DNA of 64,000 nt from Sphingomonas chungangi (lineage in GTDB: Bacteria > Pseudomonadota > Alphaproteobacteria > Sphingomonadales > Sphingomonadaceae): contig NZ_JACEIB010000024.1 in NCBI RefSeq assembly GCF_013778325.1, positions 1 to 64,000 of the forward strand, in the 5' to 3' direction. The notes under the pieces were generated by a model. That model saw only the letters and a program-made list of their open reading frames with translations. It ran no database searches and was not told the DNA's origin. Below, one piece after another: positions 27,255 through 35,575 of this stretch (position 1 is its first letter; every line of letters starts with the position of its first letter). The translations under genes and the position numbers were made by a program.

Positions 27255-28106
27255 ATGTCTAAGCTGCCTTTTGCCTTTGGCATCAGCGAGTTCACCACGA
27301 TGCCATGGTCGTTCGACCAAGACGTGGAGCGATACGCTCGGCTCGGCGTGGACACGATCGAGGTGGTCGAAGCGAAACTCGATGACGATCGTTTCGCCGA
27401 GCAGATGCAGTCGATTGCGGCTGCCGGGCTTGGCATCAGCGGAATCCAGCCAAGGGTCCGTACCTTCTTCGGCAGCCGGATGATGCCGACGCCCAAGGCC
27501 CTGGATGAACGTGTCGCGTGTCTGAGAGCATCGATCGAACGCCTGGCACCTTACGCCCCGGGCGTCCCCTTCATCACAAACGTCGGGGCGCATCCAAAGG
27601 GAGATATGGCAGATGCGATGGCCATAACCGCCCGAAAACTGGGCGATCTCGGAAGGGTCGCGGCCGATCACGGTGTCCTGATGGCAATCGAGCCGCTCAA
27701 TCCGACATCGGTGAATGTCGAAAGCGCGATCTGGACGATCGACCAAGCGCTCGAGATTATCGACCGAAGCGGCAGCGACCATGTCGGGCTTTGCCTCGAT
27801 TACTGGAATATCTGGCAAAATCCCGATGTCGAAGCCTCAATCGGACGGGCTGGCGATCGCATCTTCACCGTACAGGCGAGCGACTGGCGGCTGCCTCGCT
27901 CGTTCGCCGACCGCATCGTGCCTGGCGACGGAGCGATCCCCCTGCCCGCTCTCATCAATGCGACGCGAGCGACCGGTTATGACAAGCCCTGGGTCGTGGA
28001 GATCTTCTCGAATGACGTGGCCGATTCGCTCTACGACGGCGATCTGGAGGAGATGATAGAGCGCTCACGAGACGGCATGGCCGTCGCCTGGAGTGCCTCA
28101 TCTTGA
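27255..28106 (+). CDS. Sugar phosphate isomerase/epimerase-type TIM barrel protein
   Basis: A 283-residue AP endonuclease 2-like TIM barrel. The metal-site pattern is present: Glu in IEVVEAKLDDDR, Glu in MAIEPLNPT, Asp in GLCLDYWNIW, His/Gln position in FTVQASDWR, and Glu in WVVEIFSND. This family includes hydroxypyruvate isomerases, tagatose and inosose epimerases and IolE dehydratases. The start is the ATG at 27255, with GGAG ten bases upstream; the preceding in-frame TTG was not used. It is divergent from SMP-30 and 73 bases before the GH15 gene in the same direction. The substrate is unknown. Confidence 0.85.
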   Translation: MSKLPFAFGISEFTTMPWSFDQDVERYARLGVDTIEVVEAKLDDDRFAEQMQSIAAAGLGISGIQPRVRTFFGSRMMPTPKALDERVACLRASIERLAPYAPGVPFITNVGAHPKGDMADAMAITARKLGDLGRVAADHGVLMAIEPLNPTSVNVESAIWTIDQALEIIDRSGSDHVGLCLDYWNIWQNPDVEASIGRAGDRIFTVQASDWRLPRSFADRIVPGDGAIPLPALINATRATGYDKPWVVEIFSNDVADSLYDGDLEEMIERSRDGMAVAWSASS

Positions 28107-28179
28107 TGTCACGATGGCATTCCCAGGGTCGGCGGTCGTCGTACCGCGCGGCTCCCCTTGCTGACGGCGCCGGACTGCG

Positions 28180-29955
28180 ATGACGTCGGCGATTGGCGAC
28201 TATGCGCTCATCGGTGACGGGCGGACCAGCGCGCTTGTCGCCTCCACCGGATCGGTCGATTTCCTGTGCTGGCCAAATTTCGACAGCGACGCGTGTTTCG
28301 CCGCCCTGCTCGGCGACGACACGAACGGCCATTGGCGGATTGCTCCCGATGCCGTTGTGACAGCGATCACGCGCCGATATCGCGGCGACACGACCATCCT
28401 GGAGACCGACTTCACATGCGACCGCGCGGCGGTACGGATTATCGATTTCATGCCCTGGCACGACGGTCCATCGACGCTCGTTCGCATCGTTGAGGGGTTG
28501 GAAGGCGAGGTGCCGGTCTCGCTCTCCCTCCGGCTGCGCTTTGGCTACGGTCAGATCGCGCCTTGGCTTCGCGCCGACGAGACCGGCTTTTGCGCGGAGA
28601 TCGGCCCTGATCGCGTAAAGTTCGACAGCGCGGCGGAGTTGCGTCTCGGCGATGGCGAGGCCGCAGCCAAGTTCACGGTAGGCAAAGGCGACCGTTTCGT
28701 CTTCATCCTCACCTATTCTCCGTCCGATCAGGCCGTTTCAAGGAGCGTTGACCCCGACGCGGCTCTCGCTACGACCGAACGCGAATGGCGCGATTGGGCG
28801 GATCGTTTCGATCGCCCTTGCCATTGGCCCATCGCGGTCAAGCGCTCGCTGGTCACGTTGCGTGCGCTGGTCGACCGGCGCACCGGCGGGATGATCGCCG
28901 CGGCCAGCATGGGCCTTCCCGAGATACCCGGCGGCGGAGCCAATTGGGATTATCGTTACTGCTGGCTGCGCGATTCGACCTTCACGCTCAGCGCCTTGCT
29001 CAACGCGGGCTTCCACGATGAAGCGCGGCGATGGCGCGACTGGATCCTTCGTGCGATCGGCGGTGACTGCGCGACGATGCAGATCGTCTATAGGATCGAC
29101 GGTTCGCGCCGATTACCCGAATGGGAGGTGGAGGCACTTTCCGGCTATCAGGGCGCTCGACCCGTCCGCGTCGGCAACGCAGCCTCCGGCCAGACTCAAC
29201 TCGACGTATTCGGCGAGCTGATGGACAGTTTCGACGTGGCGGCGAAAGCGGGGATCGATCGCACGGCGCGCGTGATCGAGGTCGAAACCGCGATCGTCCG
29301 TCACCTCGAAACGGCCTGGGATCAACCCGGCGCGGACATTTGGGAAAGCCGCGGCACGCCCCGATGCTATACCTACTCGCAGGTGATGGCCTGGGTCGGC
29401 ATCGATCGCTTCTTGAAGGCACATGGCGACAGCCCGGATGTGGATCGAAGCCTCATCGCGCGGCTGGAGACGCTGCACACACAAATCCACGCGACTGTCT
29501 GCGAACGCGGATACTCGATCGAACGCGGGCATTTCGTGCAGCATTACGGAAGCACCACGCTCGACGCCTCCTTGCTTTTGCTGCCGCTGGTCAATTTCCT
29601 GCCCGCGACAGACCCCCGCATCGTAAGCACGATCGCTGCGATTGAGCGCGACCTGGTGGACGGCGGACTGGTTCGTCGTAAGATGGCCGGATCCGACGAG
29701 CCTGCCGAGGGCGCGTTCCTCGCCTGCTCATGCTGGCTGGCCGATTGCTACAAGCTGCAGGGCCGCGACGATGAGGCGGCAGCCATGCTCGAACGTGTCA
29801 TTTCGCTCGCCAACGACGTCGGTCTACTGAGCGAGGAATATCATGTGCCGACACGCCAGCTGATCGGCAACATCCCGCAGGCGCTGACGCATATCGGACT
29901 GATAAACACGGCATTGTTCCTGTCCGGCCCGGTGATCACCCGGGGGGGCGCATGA
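28180..29955 (+). CDS. Glycoside hydrolase family 15 protein (glucoamylase/trehalase-like)
   Basis: A 591-residue cytoplasmic GH15 enzyme: an N-terminal beta-sandwich (IGDYALIGDGRTSALVASTG start, about 1-240), then an alpha/alpha barrel. Barrel motifs are NWDYRYCWLRDSTFTLSALL, the acid residue region DIWESRG and the base residue region LLSEEYHV near the C-terminus, followed by GNIPQALTHIGLINTA. Bacterial GH15 proteins of this layout hydrolyse glucose from alpha-glucans or trehalose. No signal peptide is present. Its stop overlaps the cyoA start by four bases (ATGA), an unusual coupling of a hydrolase with a terminal oxidase operon. Confidence 0.92.
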   Translation: MTSAIGDYALIGDGRTSALVASTGSVDFLCWPNFDSDACFAALLGDDTNGHWRIAPDAVVTAITRRYRGDTTILETDFTCDRAAVRIIDFMPWHDGPSTLVRIVEGLEGEVPVSLSLRLRFGYGQIAPWLRADETGFCAEIGPDRVKFDSAAELRLGDGEAAAKFTVGKGDRFVFILTYSPSDQAVSRSVDPDAALATTEREWRDWADRFDRPCHWPIAVKRSLVTLRALVDRRTGGMIAAASMGLPEIPGGGANWDYRYCWLRDSTFTLSALLNAGFHDEARRWRDWILRAIGGDCATMQIVYRIDGSRRLPEWEVEALSGYQGARPVRVGNAASGQTQLDVFGELMDSFDVAAKAGIDRTARVIEVETAIVRHLETAWDQPGADIWESRGTPRCYTYSQVMAWVGIDRFLKAHGDSPDVDRSLIARLETLHTQIHATVCERGYSIERGHFVQHYGSTTLDASLLLLPLVNFLPATDPRIVSTIAAIERDLVDGGLVRRKMAGSDEPAEGAFLACSCWLADCYKLQGRDDEAAAMLERVISLANDVGLLSEEYHVPTRQLIGNIPQALTHIGLINTALFLSGPVITRGGA

Positions 29956-30806
29956 CCTGCCCGGCGAGGCGGATCGTACCCTTCGCGTTACTGCCCCCTG
30001 CTCTTCTGGGCGGATGCAGCGTCCTCAAGCTGGGTGTTGTCAACCATGCCGGACCCGTCGCCGCGAGCCAATGGCACCTCTACCTGATCGTCGGTGCCGT
30101 GCTGGTGTTCGTGGCCGGCCCGGTCCTGCTGCTCGTGCCGATCATTGCCTGGCACTATCGGCTGTCGAACAAGCGTAGCGCGTTCAGGCCGAAATGGGAT
30201 TTCTCCTGGCCGCTCGAAGGGCTTATCTGGATCCCGCCGGCCGGGATCGTCATCGGCCTCGGTTTCGTGCTCTGGCACTACACGCATAAGCTCGATCCCT
30301 ACCGGCGCCTGCCATCAAGCCAACCCGCGCTCGAGGTGCAGGCGGTCGCGCTCGACTGGAAGTGGCTGTTCATCTACCCGGACGCGCATATCGCGACGGT
30401 GAACCGGCTGGCGATCCCGATCGGGCGACCCATCCATATCAGTCTTACCAGCGGGACGGTGATGCAGTCGCTGCTCGTGCCGCAGCTGGCGGGCCAGATC
30501 TATGCGATGGCGGGGATGACTACCCAGCTCAATCTCGAGGCGAGCCGGCGCGGCGTCTATCGCGGCGAAAATACGCAGTTCAACGGGCAGGGATTCCAGA
30601 ACGAGCAGTTCGATGTCGTGGCGCTCTCGCCCGCTGACTATGATCGCTGGATCGCTGTCGTGCGCACCCAGGCGCCGCCGCTCGATGCCGCGGCCGAGGC
30701 CCCTTTGTTTCGCAAATCCGTCTTATCCCGGCCCGCTTACTATTCGGCGGCACCGGCCAGACTGTTCAAGACCATCCTGACCCGATCACAGGGGCCGGCG
30801 AGATGA
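29952..30806 (+). CDS. cyoA: Cytochrome bo3-type ubiquinol oxidase subunit II
   Basis: A 284-residue lipoprotein subunit. A signal peptide with lipobox LLGGCS puts the lipidated cysteine at residue 22. Two membrane helices follow (about 40-68 and 90-110), then a periplasmic cupredoxin-like domain. The segment MQSLLVPQLAGQIYAMAGM matches quinol oxidase subunit II. The Cys-x3-Cys CuA ligands of cytochrome c oxidases are absent, supporting quinol as electron donor. It overlaps GH15 upstream and cyoB downstream, each by ATGA. Confidence 0.93.
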   Translation: MTCPARRIVPFALLPPALLGGCSVLKLGVVNHAGPVAASQWHLYLIVGAVLVFVAGPVLLLVPIIAWHYRLSNKRSAFRPKWDFSWPLEGLIWIPPAGIVIGLGFVLWHYTHKLDPYRRLPSSQPALEVQAVALDWKWLFIYPDAHIATVNRLAIPIGRPIHISLTSGTVMQSLLVPQLAGQIYAMAGMTTQLNLEASRRGVYRGENTQFNGQGFQNEQFDVVALSPADYDRWIAVVRTQAPPLDAAAEAPLFRKSVLSRPAYYSAAPARLFKTILTRSQGPAR

Positions 30807-32887
30807 CCGATGGCATCTGGTCCGCCATTCTTGGCCGTTTTACCTGGACTGCCCTCCCCTTCGTCCGCGCGTGGGAGACGCCCACGATCAGCGAGATCAT
30901 CGGCGCGGGCGCAGCCTCGGTCGTCATCCTCGGCGCGATCCTGCTCGCGACGCTGCTGACCGTCTATCGCGCCTGGCGGCCGCTCTGGTCCGAATGGCTG
31001 ACCAGCCTCGATCATAAAAAGATCGGTATCATGTATGTCGTGCTCGCCTTCGTGATGCTTGCCCGCGCGGTGATCGAGGCTGTGCTGATGCGGATGCAGC
31101 AGGCAAGCGCGATCGATACGCCCGGCTTCATCGCGCCCGACCATTTCGCGCAGCTGTTCAGCACGCACGGCAGCATCATGATCTTCTTCATGGCGATGCC
31201 GTTTCTCACCGGGATCATCAACTATGTCATGCCGCTCCAGATCGGCAGCCGTGACGTCGCCTTCCCGCTGCTCAACTCGATCAGCCTGTGGCTGACCGGA
31301 GGCGCTGCCGGGCTGATGATGGTCAGCCTCGTGATCGGCCGCTTCTCGACCGGAGGCTGGAGCGGCTATCCACCCTACACCGAGCTCGCCTTCAGTCCCG
31401 ACGTCGGGCCGGACTATTGGATCTGGGCGGTGACGCTGGGTTCGATCGGATCGACGCTGACCGGGCTCAACTTCGCCGTCACCATCTACAAGATGCGCTG
31501 TCCGGGCATGACCCTGATGCGCATGCCGCTGTTCGTCTGGACCTCGCTATGCACCAGCATCCTTATGATCTTCGCGATGCCGCCGCTCACCGTCGCGACC
31601 GCGCTGCTCGCGCTTGACCGCTATCTGGGCTTCCACTTGTTCACCAACGATCTCGGCGGCAACATGATGAACTACGCCAACCTGTTCTGGCTGTTCGGTC
31701 ACCCCGAGGTCTATATCCTGATCCTGCCGGCGTTCGGCGTCTATTCCGAGGTGGTTTCGACCTTCTCGTCGAAAGAGCTGTACGGCTACACCTCGCTGGT
31801 GTTGGCGACGATGGCGATCGCGGTGCTGTCGTTCACTGTGTGGGTCCATCACTTCTTCACGATGGGCCAGAACGCCGATCTCAACGCGGTGTTCGGGATC
31901 GCGACGATGACGATCGGGGTGCCGACCGGCGTCAAGATCTACGACTGGATCTGGACGATGTTCAGGGGCGAGGTGCGCTTCACCGTACCGATGCTCTACT
32001 CGCTCGCGTTCATGATGACCTTCGTACTCGGCGGCTTCACCGGCATCCTGCTCGCCTTCCCTCCGCTCGACTATCTGGTCCACAACACGTTGTTCCTGGT
32101 CGCGCACTTTCACAATATGCTGATCCCGGGGCTGCTCTACGGAATGCTGGCGGCAACGCATTATTGGTTCCCGAAAGCATTCGGCTTCCGACTCAACGAG
32201 AAGTGGGGACGGATTTCGTTCTCCTGCTGGGTGGTCGGCTTCTATCTCGCCTTCATGCCACTCTATGTGCTCGGAGCCGCAGGCGCCGCGCGACGGACGC
32301 AGGCTTTTTTCGAGCCTGCCTTCCGGCCGTGGCTCTACGTCGCCGGGATCGGCGCGCTGATCCTGCTGGCGGCGCTGGCGACGTTGTTCGTCCAGCTTTG
32401 GGTGAGCATCCGCGAGCGCGACGCCAACCGCGTCGCCGCGGGCGACCCTTGGGATGGCCGCGGTCTCGAATGGTCGATCGCGGCGCCCCCGCCCGAATAT
32501 AATTTCGCTGTCGTCCCGAGTGTTGCCGGCCGTGATCCCTTCTTCGATGGCAAGCGTAGTGGGGCCGCTTATGCGGCGCCCGCGCGCTACGGGGACATCG
32601 AGCTTCCCCGCAACAGCGCGACCGGCCCGGTGATCGGCATTGTCGGCGCGGCGACCGCCTTCGGTCTGGTCTGGCACATCTGGTGGCTGGCGGCGCTTGG
32701 CACGCTGGCGGTCATCGTCGCCGTGATCGCGCGCAGCTTCGTGCGCGACGTCCACCGCATCGTCCCAGCGGCGCAAGTCGAACGCGAAACGGAACGATGG
32801 CTGCGGACTGTCTCGGCGGCGCGTGCCATTCCGCGCGAGATCGAGACGACCCCGGCCAATCAGGGCCTGGCCCAGGTGCCAGCATGA
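30803..32887 (+). CDS. cyoB: Cytochrome bo3-type ubiquinol oxidase subunit I
   Basis: A 694-residue catalytic subunit with about 15 hydrophobic helices. It holds haem b, haem o3 and CuB, reducing oxygen to water while pumping protons. Key residues: the low-spin haem His in FSTHGSIMIFF, the CuB His and cross-linked Tyr in FGHPEVYILILP, the two CuB histidines in TVWVHHFFTMG, and the haem ligands in FLVAHFHNMLI. The K-pathway-type stretch GVKIYDWIWTM is also present. The C-terminal extension is slightly longer than the E. coli protein. It overlaps cyoA and cyoC by four bases each. Confidence 0.96.
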   Translation: MTDGIWSAILGRFTWTALPFVRAWETPTISEIIGAGAASVVILGAILLATLLTVYRAWRPLWSEWLTSLDHKKIGIMYVVLAFVMLARAVIEAVLMRMQQASAIDTPGFIAPDHFAQLFSTHGSIMIFFMAMPFLTGIINYVMPLQIGSRDVAFPLLNSISLWLTGGAAGLMMVSLVIGRFSTGGWSGYPPYTELAFSPDVGPDYWIWAVTLGSIGSTLTGLNFAVTIYKMRCPGMTLMRMPLFVWTSLCTSILMIFAMPPLTVATALLALDRYLGFHLFTNDLGGNMMNYANLFWLFGHPEVYILILPAFGVYSEVVSTFSSKELYGYTSLVLATMAIAVLSFTVWVHHFFTMGQNADLNAVFGIATMTIGVPTGVKIYDWIWTMFRGEVRFTVPMLYSLAFMMTFVLGGFTGILLAFPPLDYLVHNTLFLVAHFHNMLIPGLLYGMLAATHYWFPKAFGFRLNEKWGRISFSCWVVGFYLAFMPLYVLGAAGAARRTQAFFEPAFRPWLYVAGIGALILLAALATLFVQLWVSIRERDANRVAAGDPWDGRGLEWSIAAPPPEYNFAVVPSVAGRDPFFDGKRSGAAYAAPARYGDIELPRNSATGPVIGIVGAATAFGLVWHIWWLAALGTLAVIVAVIARSFVRDVHRIVPAAQVERETERWLRTVSAARAIPREIETTPANQGLAQVPA

Positions 32888-33510
32888 CCTCAAGCGAGCT
32901 TAGGCACACCGGTCTCAATCTTGGTGGCACCGGCGAAATCTCGCACGAGCAGGCCGAGACCGGGTTATTCGGCTTCTGGGTTTTCCTGATGAGCGACGCG
33001 GTGATCTTCGCGCTGCTGTTCGCCACCTACGGCGTGATGCTGTCCGCGACCGCTGGCGGTCCTACGCCGACTGCCGAGTACAAGATCGGCCCGGCGTTCA
33101 TCGAAACGCTGCTCCTGCTGACCAGCAGCCTGACCTTCGGCATGGCGTCGATCACGATGAAGCACGACGCTAGGCCCCGCGGTCTGTTCGGCTGGCTGTT
33201 CGTGACGCTGCTGCTCGGCCTCGCCTTCCTGGGGTTCGAGCTGCACGATTTCGCGACGATGGTCGGTGACGGGGCATGGCCGATGCGCAGCGGCTATCTT
33301 TCGGCCTTCTTCGCGCTCGTGCCGCTGCACGGGCTGCACGTACTGTTCGGCAGCCTTTGGATCGTCGTCATGATGGTGCAGCTCGCGGTGTTTGGGCCGG
33401 ACGCGCGCGTGAAGCTCAACATCCTGCGACTGGGCCTTTTCTGGCACTTCCTCGATATTGTCTGGATCGCGATCTTCACGATCGTCTACCTACAGGGGCT
33501 GATCCGGTGA
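32884..33510 (+). CDS. cyoC: Cytochrome bo3-type ubiquinol oxidase subunit III
   Basis: A 208-residue membrane protein with five hydrophobic helices of the haem-copper oxidase subunit III type (ETGLFGFWVFLMSDAVIFAL, GFELHDF and LFWHFLDIVWIAIF). The ATG at 32884 overlaps the cyoB stop; the longer upstream frame is a shadow of cyoB. It stabilises subunit I. Confidence 0.94.
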   Translation: MTSSELRHTGLNLGGTGEISHEQAETGLFGFWVFLMSDAVIFALLFATYGVMLSATAGGPTPTAEYKIGPAFIETLLLLTSSLTFGMASITMKHDARPRGLFGWLFVTLLLGLAFLGFELHDFATMVGDGAWPMRSGYLSAFFALVPLHGLHVLFGSLWIVVMMVQLAVFGPDARVKLNILRLGLFWHFLDIVWIAIFTIVYLQGLIR

Positions 33511-33821
33511 GCGAACGCAAGACTGGCAAGGCTGGCGAGATTCGATCCTATCTGATCGGCTATGGTCTGGCGCTGCTGCTCACCTGCGCCGCCTTCGCCG
33601 CGATCCGCTGGCAGAGCTTTGCCGCCACGACGACGTTGGCAGTCCTGTTTGCGCTCGCGCTGGCACAGGTGATCGTGCACTTCCGCTTCTTCCTGCACAT
33701 CCGTCTCAGCCGATCGTCGCGCGACGACCTTCAGCTGATCCTGTTTTCCGCGCTGATCGTGGCGTTGATGGTGTCGGGCACGCTCGTCATTCTGTTCAAC
33801 CTGCGCCAGCGGATGATGTGA
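33507..33821 (+). CDS. cyoD: Cytochrome bo3-type ubiquinol oxidase subunit IV
   Basis: A 104-residue protein with three hydrophobic helices and the family segments IGYGLALLLT, AQVIVHFRFFLHI and the C-terminal helix ending LFNLRQRMM. It starts at a GTG (33507) that overlaps the cyoC stop as GTGA. No cyoE haem O synthase follows; it must lie elsewhere if the enzyme uses haem O. Confidence 0.93.
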   Translation: MSERKTGKAGEIRSYLIGYGLALLLTCAAFAAIRWQSFAATTTLAVLFALALAQVIVHFRFFLHIRLSRSSRDDLQLILFSALIVALMVSGTLVILFNLRQRMM

Positions 33822-34207
33822 TCAGCGCGTGCAAGGCAATCTCGTCTCACCTACGATGCAGCCCGTTCGATGGTGATCAAGTCAACGTTGCGCGATCGAA
33901 CCCGCCACCGAGCTCTGCGACGCCTGCCCTACTTCTGATCACAAATCGATGAGGTCATCGTCACAGCGGTAGGGCGCCCGTAATAAGACGGAGTCTCTCT
34001 CGGATCGTCCCGGTTTGCCGAGTTCACCTTCACCTCGTCGCCATGCCAGGGCTATCGACGGATTATAATCACCTTTGTGTGCCCCCAGCAGAGCGCCTGG
34101 CCCCTTATCCGCAGGATCTTCGTTGAGAAGATGGCGTCGACCATAGCACGGCGGGCTGAGCTTCATCTTATTTGCCGTGAAAACGCTCTCGGAAGGCTGT
34201 CGTCATC
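33822..34207. other. Non-coding gap downstream of cyoD
   Basis: About 386 bases without a supportable gene. A 75-codon minus-strand frame at 33939-34166 has no ribosome site and looks like chance. The palindrome TCGAT-GGTG-ATCAA at 33867-33880 resembles an FNR/FixK box (one mismatch to TTGAT-N4-ATCAA) but lies about 328 bases before the next gene, so its relevance is doubtful. No intrinsic terminator for the cyo operon was recognised. Confidence 0.5.
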
Positions 34208-35503
34208 GTGGACATTCCTCCATCCACCATCGAAAGCGGTGCGCGCGGCAGATCGGCTCGAGAATTTTGGCATATTCCAAAATCGGGCTGGCGCGACATC
34301 CTGGTCCGCACATGGTCCCAGACCGGAGAAGACAATCTCAGTCTGCTCGCTGCCGGCGTGGCCTTCTACAGTTTTCTCGCCTTTGTCCCGCTGCTGGCAG
34401 CCGTCGTGCTCGTCTATGGCATCGTCGCCAACCCGACAAACGTTGCCACGCATGTCGCGGAGCTTACCCGCCTGTTGCCTGCGGATGCCGCCAAGATCAT
34501 CGCCAACCAGCTCAAGGGCATGACCGCGACACCCGTCACGCGGACTTCGATCGGGCTTGTTGTCGCGATCCTGTTGGCACTTTACGGGGCGATGCGGGGC
34601 GCGACATCGATCATCGAAGCGCTTAATATCACCTATGGTGAGCGCGAAACCCGCTCGATCGTCCGGACTTATGGCCTGGCATTCGGTTTCACACTCGGCG
34701 CGGTGCTGGTCACCATCGTCGCGCTCTTTACAATCAGTGCGATGACCCTGATCGGTGGTCTCATCCAGCTACCGAGTGTGGTTGGACCCATCGTCACCGT
34801 GGGCTTGTGGATCGCAACGGCTCTGGTGGCGAGCGGATTGATCGCCATCATCTACCGCTTCGGCCCTGACCGCGAACATGCGCGCTGGACATGGCTCACG
34901 CCCGGCTCACTGTTCGCAAGCTTCGGGACGCTGATCGCGACCCTCCTGTTCGGCCTCTATGTAAGCCATTTCGCGGGCTACAACGCCACATATGGTGCTT
35001 TGGGCGCGGTCGTCTCGTTCCTCATGTGGTTGTACGTCGCGGCGTTCGTCATATTGCTTGGTGCCGAACTCAACGCGGAAATAGAGCATCAGACGGCGAA
35101 AGACACGACAACCGGTGCAGAGTTGCCGCAGGGGCAGCGAGGAGCGGTCATGGCCGACACCACCGCCGGCGTGCCTCTATCTCCGGATCGATCTGATCTG
35201 AGCGTTGGCAGCTACGGCGCAAACATTCCTGCCTTATCCCCGGCTGTCGCGGCTGATCCATCGATTCTCCGCGTCAGTCTCGCTTCGGGCTTTGTCGCTT
35301 CGCAGCTGACCAGGATCGTCGGCGATATGAAGATCGGAACGATACCCTTGTCTCTGATGAGCGGGGGAATCGCCTTACTCGGCCGAAGGGGGCGGGCGCC
35401 GCTCGGTCTCATGTGTATCGCGGCGGGTGGCCTGCTCGTGTTTCGCGCGCAAGGTCGCGCCAATAGGGCGGCCGAGCCGCCTTGCCAGCGCGCCCCCCGA
35501 TGA
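34208..35503 (+). CDS. YihY/BrkB-family inner-membrane protein
   Basis: A 431-residue protein. The YihY/BrkB domain (about 30-295) has six membrane helices and the family segments DNLSLLAAGVAFYSFLAFVP, ALNITYGERETRS, and in the last helices GALGAVVSFLMWLYVAAFVILLGAELNAE. The earlier name ribonuclease BN for this family is no longer used. The remaining 130 residues are a soluble tail rich in Asp, Thr and Pro with a weakly hydrophobic end, longer than typical members. It starts at a GTG, and no strong ribosome site is visible. Function unknown; transport is inferred from topology. Confidence 0.85.
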   Translation: MDIPPSTIESGARGRSAREFWHIPKSGWRDILVRTWSQTGEDNLSLLAAGVAFYSFLAFVPLLAAVVLVYGIVANPTNVATHVAELTRLLPADAAKIIANQLKGMTATPVTRTSIGLVVAILLALYGAMRGATSIIEALNITYGERETRSIVRTYGLAFGFTLGAVLVTIVALFTISAMTLIGGLIQLPSVVGPIVTVGLWIATALVASGLIAIIYRFGPDREHARWTWLTPGSLFASFGTLIATLLFGLYVSHFAGYNATYGALGAVVSFLMWLYVAAFVILLGAELNAEIEHQTAKDTTTGAELPQGQRGAVMADTTAGVPLSPDRSDLSVGSYGANIPALSPAVAADPSILRVSLASGFVASQLTRIVGDMKIGTIPLSLMSGGIALLGRRGRAPLGLMCIAAGGLLVFRAQGRANRAAEPPCQRAPR

Positions 35504-35575
35504 TGAATTGTCACCGTCTCCCCGTTCGGATTGCGCGTAGCGAGCAAGCGTCGAAAGGCCGTCGATTCAGCTCAA

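Noticed and set aside
33939-34166. 75-codon minus-strand frame after cyoD
   Set aside because: No ribosome site, no recognisable pattern; chance frame in a gap.
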